20,497 bases of DNA from Paracoccaceae bacterium (GTDB lineage Bacteria > Pseudomonadota > Alphaproteobacteria > Rhodobacterales > Rhodobacteraceae): positions 1-20,497 of the forward strand of contig SBFT01000309.1 in NCBI GenBank assembly GCA_006227805.1, given 5' to 3'. The notes under the pieces were generated by a model. That model worked only from the letters and a program-made list of their open reading frames with translations, was not told where the DNA came from and searched no databases. This document shows positions 13,537 through 19,875 of this stretch, in pieces; the first letter of the stretch is position 1; every line of letters begins with the position of its first letter. Both the position numbers and the translations under genes were made by a program.

Positions 13537-14703
13537 TCACTCCATCGCGGCGGCGATCGCGCGCATCATGTCGACATTGACCTCGTTCATGCCGGGGTCG
13601 CGGAAGCGCCGGTCGGCGGCGGTGACGACGATCACCACGCCCCGGTTGCGGTCGATATAGAGGTATTGGCCGTAAATGCCACGCCCGAGGAATTCGCCCT
13701 CGGGCGCGCCGATGGGGATCCACCACTGATAGCCATAGCCGATGGCGCCCGGCCGGGTGGGTGCGCTGGCGCGAGTGCTGTCGCGGATCCAGTCGGCGGG
13801 CACGACCTGCCGGCCCTGCCACATCCCGTCCTGAAGGATCATCTGGCCGAAGCGCGCGTAGTCGCGCGTCGTCAGGTTCAGCCCGCCCAGCACGAAGGCC
13901 ACCCCCGCGCCGTCGGTGACGTAATAGGGTTCGCGTTCGAGGCCGAGCGGCGCCATGATCTTTTCCGACATCAGGTCGGGGATCGAGCGCCCGGTGGCGC
14001 CCCGGATCACCATGCCCACCACATGGGTGTCGATCGAGACATACTGCCAGCGCGCGCCCGGCGCGGCCTCGGTCTCGCTCAGGGCGGCGGCGAAATCGTC
14101 CATCAGCCCGCCGAGCGCCAGAACGCGGCCCATGCGGTTGATGTCGGAATTGTAGTCGAGGTAATCCTCGTCGAAGGTGACGCCGCTGGCCATCTGCAGG
14201 ACGTTGCGGATCGTGGCGCCGTCATAGGCGCCGCCCGCAAGGGAGGGCGCATATTTCGTCACCGGATCGTCCAGCGAGGCGATGGCGCCTTCGGCCATCA
14301 CCACGCCGAACAAGGCCGAGAGATAGCTTTTCGCGATCGACCAGCTGATCCGTCGGTCATCGGGCGAGGTGCCGAGGAAATATTCCTCGTGCACGATCCG
14401 GCCGTCCTTCATGACGAGGAGCGAGGTGAGCGCGCGGTCCTCGATCCAGTCTGCGGCGCCTTCGGGCAGGTCGCGCGCGGGGCCGTAGGGCAATTCGGAG
14501 GTGGGCCCATCGCCGCGGCTGACGGGGGTGGTCAGGAAGGCCCGGTCCATGGTCGAGAAGTTGGAGACGATCCTGTCCTCGGAGAACAGCGAATTGACGG
14601 CGAGAAGCCGCGTGATCTCGTCCTTCTTCCAAAGGCCGATCGCGGCCGCCGCCAGCACCAGCGCGAGGAGCACCCGGCCCAGCCATTTCCCGAATGTGCG
14701 CAT
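13537..14703 (-). CDS. Membrane-anchored serine hydrolase, beta-lactamase / NylB-like family
   Basis: The 388-residue protein starts with an uncleaved-looking helix (about 6-24, WLGRVLLALVLAAAAIGLW), so it should be anchored in the inner membrane facing the periplasm. The catalytic SxxK is SIAK (122-125), followed by the tyrosine motif QYVSIDTHVVG (Tyr221). The third motif is GIYGQYLYIDRNRG, the G-x-x-G-Q form seen in 6-aminohexanoate-dimer hydrolases rather than KTG. It is therefore more likely an esterase or amidase than a resistance beta-lactamase. The ATG at 14703 follows a GGGGGG stretch. The DUF2237 gene follows 5 bp behind it. Confidence 0.88.
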   Translation of the reverse strand: MRTFGKWLGRVLLALVLAAAAIGLWKKDEITRLLAVNSLFSEDRIVSNFSTMDRAFLTTPVSRGDGPTSELPYGPARDLPEGAADWIEDRALTSLLVMKDGRIVHEEYFLGTSPDDRRISWSIAKSYLSALFGVVMAEGAIASLDDPVTKYAPSLAGGAYDGATIRNVLQMASGVTFDEDYLDYNSDINRMGRVLALGGLMDDFAAALSETEAAPGARWQYVSIDTHVVGMVIRGATGRSIPDLMSEKIMAPLGLEREPYYVTDGAGVAFVLGGLNLTTRDYARFGQMILQDGMWQGRQVVPADWIRDSTRASAPTRPGAIGYGYQWWIPIGAPEGEFLGRGIYGQYLYIDRNRGVVIVVTAADRRFRDPGMNEVNVDMMRAIAAAME

Positions 14704-14721
14704 GATGTCCCCCCTGTCCGG

Positions 14722-14760
14722 TTGCGTGCAGATTGCGCGGGTTGCGCGCGGGCTGCAATC
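14722..14760. repeat. Short TTGCG repeats upstream of the serine hydrolase gene
   Basis: TTGCG(T/C)G occurs at 14722, 14733 and 14742, and GATTGC (14731-14736) is mirrored by GCAATC (14755-14760). They lie within 60 bp of the serine hydrolase start and could be an operator. No convincing -10 box was found beside them. Confidence 0.35.
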
Positions 14761-14812
14761 GGGACGCGCCGTCAACACTCCGTCAGATGCGCCGGCGCGG
14801 AGGCAAGGCGGG

Positions 14813-15517
14813 TCACCGGAACCGGTCGAGCAGTTTCTGCATCGGGCTGCGGGTGTCCTCGGGGGGCGTGCCGGGCGCATCTGCGGGCGCGGGTTTCCCG
14901 GAGGTGGGTTCCCCGGAGGCGGGTTTCTCGGCCGCTCCCGGGGATCGCTGCGGGACCGTGCGCAGGGCGACCGCATTCAGAAAGCGCGCGCTGTCGCCCG
15001 CCGCGAGGTGGGGCGCGCCATCCGAGATGCCGCGGAGAAGGTCGTCGAGCCAGTCCTGGTCGGCCTTGGCGAAGTCGTGCAGCACGTATTGCGCCACCAG
15101 CTCCTTGCGGCCGGGATGGCCGATGCCCAGGCGCACGCGGGCATAGGCCTCGCCGATGGCGGCATGGATCGAGCGCAGCCCGTTATGGCCTGCGTGCCCG
15201 CCGCCCTGCTTGACGCGGATCCTGCCGGGGGCGAGGTCGAGCTCGTCATGGAAGACGGTCACCTGCGCGGGTGTCAGCTTGTAGAAGGCCATGGCCTGCT
15301 GCACGGCGTCGCCCGAGAGGTTCATGTAGGTTTCGGGCTTCAGCAGAAGCACCTTCTCGCCCCCCAGCATGCCCTCGGAGACCTGGCCGCGGAACTTCGG
15401 CCGCCAGGGGCCGAAGCCGTGGTCCCCGGCGATGCGGTCCACCGCCATGAAACCGATATTGTGCCGGTTGCCCGCGTATTTCGCGCCCGGATTGCCGAGG
15501 CCGACGAAGATTTGCAT
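14813..15517 (-). CDS. pth: Peptidyl-tRNA hydrolase
   Basis: Cleaves peptidyl-tRNA released by stalled ribosomes to recycle tRNA. The active-site residues are all present: Asn9 in FVGLGNPG, His19 in NRHNIGF, Asn66 in ETYMNLSG and Asp91 in FHDELDL, matching E. coli N10, H20, N68 and D93. At 234 residues it is about 40 longer than the usual 190. The extra part is a Pro/Gly-rich linker (about 193-222) ending in MQKLLDRFR. The ATG at 15517 gives the standard N-terminus; a GTG at 15523 (adding two residues) is better spaced from an AGGA and is a real alternative. rplY, its common partner, lies upstream but is separated by a plus-strand gene. Confidence 0.96.
   Translation of the reverse strand: MQIFVGLGNPGAKYAGNRHNIGFMAVDRIAGDHGFGPWRPKFRGQVSEGMLGGEKVLLLKPETYMNLSGDAVQQAMAFYKLTPAQVTVFHDELDLAPGRIRVKQGGGHAGHNGLRSIHAAIGEAYARVRLGIGHPGRKELVAQYVLHDFAKADQDWLDDLLRGISDGAPHLAAGDSARFLNAVALRTVPQRSPGAAEKPASGEPTSGKPAPADAPGTPPEDTRSPMQKLLDRFR
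14891..14935. repeat. 15-bp tandem repeat inside pth
   Basis: Three imperfect 15-bp units (14891-14905, 14906-14920, 14921-14935), each beginning GGGTT(T/C)C, lie in the pth tail. Read on the minus strand they encode EKPAS, GEPTS and GKPAP. Because the unit is a multiple of three the frame is kept and the linker can lengthen or shorten without harm. Confidence 0.75.
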
Positions 15518-15591
15518 GGTCACGTCCGCGCTTTCCTGAGATGCTTCCCGATATGCCCTGAAACCGTGCGGAACGCCAGAACCGAGGCCAC

Positions 15592-15903
15592 ATGTATCTG
15601 ACGATGAACCGTTTCAAGGTCCGTCCCGAAGCGGCGGCCGAATTCGAGGCCCTCTGGGTCAGCCGGGACAGCCACCTGAAATCGGTGCCGGGATTTGTCT
15701 CGTTCCATCTGCTGAAGGGACCCGAGCGCGGGGATCATGTGCTCTATGCCTCGCACACGGCCTGGGAGAGCGAGGCGGCGTTCCAGGACTGGACCAGGTC
15801 CGAGGCCTTCCGGCAGGCGCATCGCAACGCGGGCGGCAGCCGGGACATGTATCTGGGCCCGCCCGAGCTGGAAATCTTCGACACGGTCCAGGCGCTGAGC
15901 TGA
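15592..15903 (+). CDS. IsdG/HmoA-like antibiotic biosynthesis monooxygenase (ABM) domain protein, possible heme-degrading enzyme
   Basis: This 103-residue single-domain protein has the ferredoxin-like ABM fold pattern. The Asn-Trp-His triad of the IsdG heme monooxygenases is present at near-identical positions: Asn6, Trp67 and His77 (N7, W67, H77 in S. aureus IsdG, as I recall it). The segment FQDWTRSEAFRQAHRN is close to IsdG's FTDWLKSDVFKAAHKH. Heme breakdown for iron is therefore plausible but unproven, since other ABM proteins act on quinones. GAGG (15584-15587) precedes the ATG. The gene is divergent from pth and convergent with rplY; no heme transporter is nearby. Confidence 0.82.
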   Translation: MYLTMNRFKVRPEAAAEFEALWVSRDSHLKSVPGFVSFHLLKGPERGDHVLYASHTAWESEAAFQDWTRSEAFRQAHRNAGGSRDMYLGPPELEIFDTVQALS

Positions 15904-15945
15904 GAGGGCGCGCGCGGGAACGGGGCGGGGGGCGCCCGCCATGAA

Positions 15946-15971
15946 AAACGGGGCCGCAGAGGGCCCCGTTT
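15946..15971. terminator. Bidirectional rho-independent terminator
   Basis: AAACGGGGCC (15946-15955) pairs fully with GGCCCCGTTT (15962-15971) around a 6-nt loop. A-run on the left and T-run on the right give a T-tract in both directions, five T on the minus strand. It lies between the ABM gene and rplY, which converge on it. Confidence 0.85.
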
Positions 15972-16009
15972 CCTGTTTCCGCGTGCCTCCCGGGGCGCGC
16001 GCGTTGGCC

Positions 16010-16636
16010 TCAGGCTTCCTCGCCTTCGCCGTCGCCCTCGTCCTCATCGGCGCCAGCCGAGCGCAGGCCCGAGGGGGCCGACAGGTTCGCGATCACGAAG
16101 TCGCGGTCGATGGTCGGCTTGGCGCCTTCGGGCAGGGTGATGTCCGAGATCGTCACCGTGTCGCCGATGTTCAGGCCGGTCAGGTCGACCGTGATGTGGT
16201 CGGGGATGTCGCCCGCGGTCACCATCAGCTCGACCTCGGGGCGGACCGCGTTCAGCACGCCGCCCTTGCGCAGGCCGGGGCAGGCGGCGTGGTTGATGAA
16301 CTCGACCGGGATATAAAGGGCCACGCGCGTGGTGCGGCGCAGGCGCATGAAGTCGACATGGACCGGCAGGTCCTTGACCACGTCGCGCTGCACGTCGCGG
16401 CAGACCACGCGGACATCCTCGTGTCCTTCGACCTTGAGGTTGAACAGCGTCGCCTTGAAGCGACCGGCCTTCAGGCGCTTGAGCAGCGCGTTGAAGGGGA
16501 TGTTGATCGGCAGCGGCTCTTTCTCGCCGCCGAATACGATACCCGGAACCATACCGGCACGACGTGCCTGACGAGCGGCGCCCTTGCCTGTCCCCGTACG
16601 TTCCTGGGCCACGAGATCGGGAATCTCACCAGCCAT
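16010..16636 (-). CDS. rplY: 50S ribosomal protein L25 (general stress protein Ctc form)
   Basis: Binds 5S rRNA in the large subunit. The 208-residue long (Ctc/TL5) form has an L25 domain (about 5-95, with GKGAARQARRAGMVPGIVFG) and a second TL5-type beta domain (about 100-190). It ends in a strongly acidic tail (ADEDEGDGEGEEA). The ATG at 16636 has AGGAGAG closely upstream. A frame open further upstream to 16756 crosses the promoter and is rejected. The gene ends at a bidirectional terminator. Confidence 0.97.
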   Translation of the reverse strand: MAGEIPDLVAQERTGTGKGAARQARRAGMVPGIVFGGEKEPLPINIPFNALLKRLKAGRFKATLFNLKVEGHEDVRVVCRDVQRDVVKDLPVHVDFMRLRRTTRVALYIPVEFINHAACPGLRKGGVLNAVRPEVELMVTAGDIPDHITVDLTGLNIGDTVTISDITLPEGAKPTIDRDFVIANLSAPSGLRSAGADEDEGDGEGEEA

Positions 16637-16696
16637 GTTTTCTCTCCTGATGTGGCGCGGGCATCCTCCAAGGCTGTATGCCCGCATGAAACCGCG

Positions 16697-16725
16697 CCTA
16701 TAGACGAGTCTTTCCGGGTTGGAAA
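16697..16725 (-). promoter_or_regulatory. rplY promoter with internal palindrome
   Basis: On the minus strand TTTCCA (16725-16720) and TATAGG (16702-16697) are 17 bp apart. A palindrome CTTTCC-N5-GGAAAG (16710-16726) spans the -35 box. The leader would be about 55 nt. Confidence 0.5.
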
Positions 16726-16770
16726 GGGCTTTCGCTTGCGCGCGCGCGCGGGCCATGCCAAGGCCATGAC

Positions 16771-17934
16771 ATGCGTTCCTTCCTTCCCGTTCCCGGCATG
16801 CGCGCCCCGGCGCTGGCCTTCATCGCGATGAGCATGGTCTGGGCCGCCTTCGCGGCGCAGGTGCCCGTGCTGAAGGCGCAGATCGGGGCGACGGATGCGG
16901 TCTTCGGCGCGGTCTTCGTGGTCTCGAGCCTGGGAGCGATCGGGTCGATGTGGATCGCGCCCCTGGTCGACCGTTCCCTGGGCGCCTGGTCGGTGGCGGC
17001 CTGTTCGGCGGCGATGGCGCTGGGCTTTCTGGTGGCGGTGCAGGCGGGATCGGTCTGGGTCTTCGGGCTGGCGATGATCTGCATCGCGGCGGCTTCGGGG
17101 TTGTGCGACATCCTGATGAACACGCGGGTCTCGGAACTCGAGGCGCGCGACGGCCGCGCGCTGATGAGCCTGAACCACGCGCTCTATTCCTTCGGTTACG
17201 CGGGCGTCGCGCTGGTGACCGGCTTCGCGCGCGAGGCCGGTTGGGGCCCGAAGGAAATCTATGCGGTGGTGTCCGGGCTGATCCTGGTGATGTGCCTGAT
17301 GATGCGCGCGCCTCATTCCCACGTCGCGGGCGAGGGGGTGGGCATCCAGCTTGCGCGCCCCGGCGGGCTGGTCTGGCTGGGCGGGCTGATCGTGCTGGCG
17401 GCCCTGTTCGCCGAAAGCGCGGGCGAGGGGTGGTCGGCGCTGCTGATCGAGCGCGAACTGGGCGGAGGGGCCGCCGATGGCGCGCTGGGCCCCGCCCTTC
17501 TGGGCCTGATGATGGGGGTGGGCCGTCTTTTCGGTCATGTGCTGTCGCGCCGGTTCGCCGACACGCGGCTGATCGGGCTGGCCTGCCTGACGGCGTCGGC
17601 GGGCGCGGTTTCGGCGGCGCTGGCCTACACTCCGCTGATGGCGCAGGCGGGCTTCGCCCTGATGGGCTTCGGCGTGTCGCTTGTGGTGCCGCTGGCTATG
17701 GGCATAGTGGGACGCAGCGTGGCGCCGACGGGGCGGGTGCGCGCGCTGGCGCGGGTCTCGGCCATCGGCTATGGCGCCTTCATGATCGGGCCCGCCGTCC
17801 TGGGGGGCGTCGCGCAGGCGGTGTCACTGTCGGCGTCCTTCATGTTGGTGGGGGCGGTGCTGTTTTCGGTGGGCCTGCTGCTGGTGCCGGCGCTGGCGCG
17901 CACCGTGGCCTCAGGCGGGGCGGCCCGTCCCTAG
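16771..17934 (+). CDS. Major facilitator superfamily (MFS) transporter
   Basis: The 387-residue protein is hydrophobic throughout, with about 12 predicted membrane helices and a longer polar loop near the middle (about residues 178-195), as in MFS permeases. The first half has MWIAPLVDRSLGAW (about 51-64) in the position of the loop 2-3 motif A, and the C-terminal half has FGHVLSRRFADTR in the equivalent loop. It resembles sugar-type or drug-type permeases of the FucP/YbjJ kind, but substrate cannot be assigned. The SD is weak (AAGG, 16760-16763). The 3' end overlaps the convergent sulfotransferase gene by 24 bp. Confidence 0.88.
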   Translation: MRSFLPVPGMRAPALAFIAMSMVWAAFAAQVPVLKAQIGATDAVFGAVFVVSSLGAIGSMWIAPLVDRSLGAWSVAACSAAMALGFLVAVQAGSVWVFGLAMICIAAASGLCDILMNTRVSELEARDGRALMSLNHALYSFGYAGVALVTGFAREAGWGPKEIYAVVSGLILVMCLMMRAPHSHVAGEGVGIQLARPGGLVWLGGLIVLAALFAESAGEGWSALLIERELGGGAADGALGPALLGLMMGVGRLFGHVLSRRFADTRLIGLACLTASAGAVSAALAYTPLMAQAGFALMGFGVSLVVPLAMGIVGRSVAPTGRVRALARVSAIGYGAFMIGPAVLGGVAQAVSLSASFMLVGAVLFSVGLLLVPALARTVASGGAARP

Positions 17935-18558
17935 ACCCGTCTCCAGGTCCGTCTCCAGCATCCCGCCCGCCGCGACGATGCTGTCGTAGAGCGCGAATTC
18001 CTGCGCCCGCGCGGCGCGCAGGCGGGCCAGGACCTCGGCCGAAAGGGGTGTCGGCGCCTGGGGCGAGACGTTCTTCACGGGTATGTCGAGGCCTTCGCCG
18101 AAGCGGTCTTCCAGGAAGGCACGGAATTGCGGCTGTCGTTCGTAGGCGAAGAGGCGGTGGACAAGGACGCGGCCATCCCCATCCGTCAGGAAATTGAACT
18201 GGCTGCCGATGCCCGCATGGGGGGGCGGGTCGTCCGAGATGACGTCGAGGACGAAGCGATCGAAGCCGATCCCCCGGGTCGAGCGCGGGGTGCCCGCCAC
18301 CTCGTCGGACAGGCGATAGCGATACCAGCTGCCGATCTGGTCGACGGGATCGCGCATCACCGCGATGCGTTCGGGCGTAAGATCGAAGGCATCGGCCAGG
18401 AAGGGCGCGACCTTGTTGTGAAAGCGCGCGGCGGTCATGTGCTTGCGGTGCTTCGAGAACACGATGTCCGCCTTGCGGCGCAACGCCATTTCCAGCGCCG
18501 TCGTGCCGGTCTTCGGCACGGCGAGAAAGGCGAGGTTCTGGGCCGAGAAGATCAGCAT
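17911..18558 (-). CDS. Sulfotransferase family protein
   Basis: The 215-residue protein has the PAPS-binding signatures: VPKTGTTALE (14-23, 5'-phosphosulfate loop, Lys16) near the N-terminus and MRDPVDQIGSWYRY (68-81, 3'-phosphate site, Arg69 and Ser77). A likely active-site His lies in HRKHM (37-41). No signal peptide is visible, so it should be cytosolic. It is 7 bp downstream of lldD on the same strand and probably cotranscribed. The acceptor is unknown. The C-terminal residues (LETDLETGLGTGRPA) are low-complexity and lie in the part overlapping the MFS gene. Confidence 0.85.
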   Translation of the reverse strand: MLIFSAQNLAFLAVPKTGTTALEMALRRKADIVFSKHRKHMTAARFHNKVAPFLADAFDLTPERIAVMRDPVDQIGSWYRYRLSDEVAGTPRSTRGIGFDRFVLDVISDDPPPHAGIGSQFNFLTDGDGRVLVHRLFAYERQPQFRAFLEDRFGEGLDIPVKNVSPQAPTPLSAEVLARLRAARAQEFALYDSIVAAGGMLETDLETGLGTGRPA

Positions 18559-18565
18559 CGCGGGG

Positions 18566-19732
18566 CTATTGCTGCCAGCGGCCTTCGAAATCCTCGGGGA
18601 TCAGAAGGTTGTGTCGGCCCAGATTGGCGACCGACTTCTCGCCGCAGAGCGCCATGGTGACGTCGAGTTCCTTGTGGATGACCTCGAGTGCCTTGGTCAC
18701 GCCCTTCTGGCCCATCGCACCCAGCCCGTAGACGAAGGCGCGCCCGATGAAGGTGCCCTTGGCGCCCATCGCCACCGCCTTCAGCACGTCCTGTCCCGAG
18801 CGTATGCCGCTGTCGAGATGCACCTCGACCTGGTCGCCCACGGCGTCAAGGATGGAAGGCAGCATCCGGATCGAGGACAGCGCGCCGTCCAGTTGCCGCC
18901 CGCCATGGTTCGAGACCACGATCGCGTCGGCGCCCAGCTTCGCGGCCATCTTCGCGTCCTCGGCGTCGAGGATGCCCTTCAGGATGACCTTGCCGCCCCA
19001 TTGCTCCATCAGCTTCGCGACCTTGCCCCAGTCGAGCGTCTGGTCGAACTGCTCGGCCGTCCAGGCCCCCAGCGACGAGGCGTCGGAAATCCCCTTCACA
19101 TGGCCCACGATGTTGCCGAAGTGGCGCCGCTTGGCCGAAAGCATCTCGATCCCCCAGGCCCATTTCGTGGCCAGGTTGGCGATGGTCTTCGGCGTCAGTT
19201 TCGGCGGGGCCGAGAGGCCGTTCTTGAGGTCCTTGTGGCGCTGGCCCAGGATCTGGAGGTCCAGCGTGATCACCAGCGCCGAACACTTCGCATCCTTGGC
19301 GCGCTGGATCAGGCGGCTGGTATAGTCGGTGTCCTTCATGGTGTAGAGCTGGAACCAGAAGGGTTTCTTGGTGTAGCCCGCCACGTCCTCGATCGAGTTG
19401 ATCGACATGGTGGACAGCGTGAAGGGCACGCCGAAATTCTCGGCGGCGCGGGCGGCCTTCATCTCGCCGTCCGCGTGCTGCATCCCCGTCAGGCCCACGG
19501 GGGCCAGCGCCACGGGCATCGCCACGTCATGGCCGATCATCTGCGTCCTGGTCGAGCGGCCTGACATGTCCACCGCGACGCGCTGGCGCAGGCGGATCTT
19601 GTCGAAGTCGGACGTGTTCTCGCGGAAGGTCTGTTCCGTCCAGCTGCCGCTTTCGGCGTAGTCGTAGAACATCCGGGGCACGCGGCGTTGGTAGATGCGG
19701 CGCAGGTCCTCGATGGTGGTGATCACGGTCAT
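18566..19732 (-). CDS. lldD: FMN-dependent alpha-hydroxy acid dehydrogenase, probable L-lactate dehydrogenase
   Basis: Oxidises L-lactate or a related 2-hydroxy acid using FMN, passing electrons to quinone. The 388 residues show MFYDYAESGS (21-30) with the substrate-side tyrosine, PVALAPVGLTGM (73-84), Lys252 in VILKG, the catalytic SNHGGRQLDG (274-283; His276 and Arg279), and LDSGIRSGQD plus GAKGTFIGRAF for FMN phosphate. Length and motifs fit LldD. Glycolate or mandelate oxidase activity cannot be excluded from motifs. The SD is GGGAGAGG just before the ATG. It heads an operon with the sulfotransferase gene. Confidence 0.92.
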   Translation of the reverse strand: MTVITTIEDLRRIYQRRVPRMFYDYAESGSWTEQTFRENTSDFDKIRLRQRVAVDMSGRSTRTQMIGHDVAMPVALAPVGLTGMQHADGEMKAARAAENFGVPFTLSTMSINSIEDVAGYTKKPFWFQLYTMKDTDYTSRLIQRAKDAKCSALVITLDLQILGQRHKDLKNGLSAPPKLTPKTIANLATKWAWGIEMLSAKRRHFGNIVGHVKGISDASSLGAWTAEQFDQTLDWGKVAKLMEQWGGKVILKGILDAEDAKMAAKLGADAIVVSNHGGRQLDGALSSIRMLPSILDAVGDQVEVHLDSGIRSGQDVLKAVAMGAKGTFIGRAFVYGLGAMGQKGVTKALEVIHKELDVTMALCGEKSVANLGRHNLLIPEDFEGRWQQ

Positions 19733-19817
19733 GCGGACCTCTCCCGGCAGTCAGGCATTCTTTGGTCATGTTTTCTTACCGGCGGCGCCCCGGATTCTCA
19801 ATGCGGCAAGTTGGGGG

Positions 19818-19847
19818 TTGAAAAGGTTCAAAATGAGTGTATATAGT
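19818..19847 (+). promoter_or_regulatory. Promoter of the nitroreductase gene with FNR/CRP-like palindrome
   Basis: This is the most AT-rich patch of the window. TTGAAA (19818-19823) and TATAGT (19842-19847) are 18 bp apart (TATATA at 19840 gives 16). A perfect palindrome TTGAA-N4-TTCAA (19818-19831) overlaps the -35 box. It has the TTGNN-N4-NNCAA layout bound by FNR/CRP-family regulators (FNR, FnrL, Dnr, NnrR). If a -10 at TATTAA (19857-19862) is used the site would be near -41 to -44, an activating position; with TATAGT it would repress. A strong SD (AAGGAG, 19863-19868) follows. Confidence 0.5.
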
Positions 19848-19875
19848 GCAATATCGTATTAAAAGGAGACCGGAC

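Noticed and set aside
16735..16752. Alternating GC run (possible Z-DNA) upstream of the MFS gene
   Set aside because: Only about seven CG/GC steps in GC-rich DNA; no other sign of function.
19764..19801. Possible lldD promoter on the minus strand (TTGAGA-17-TAAGAA)
   Set aside because: The -10 box is a poor match and lacks the TATAG form seen at the other promoters here; left unassigned.
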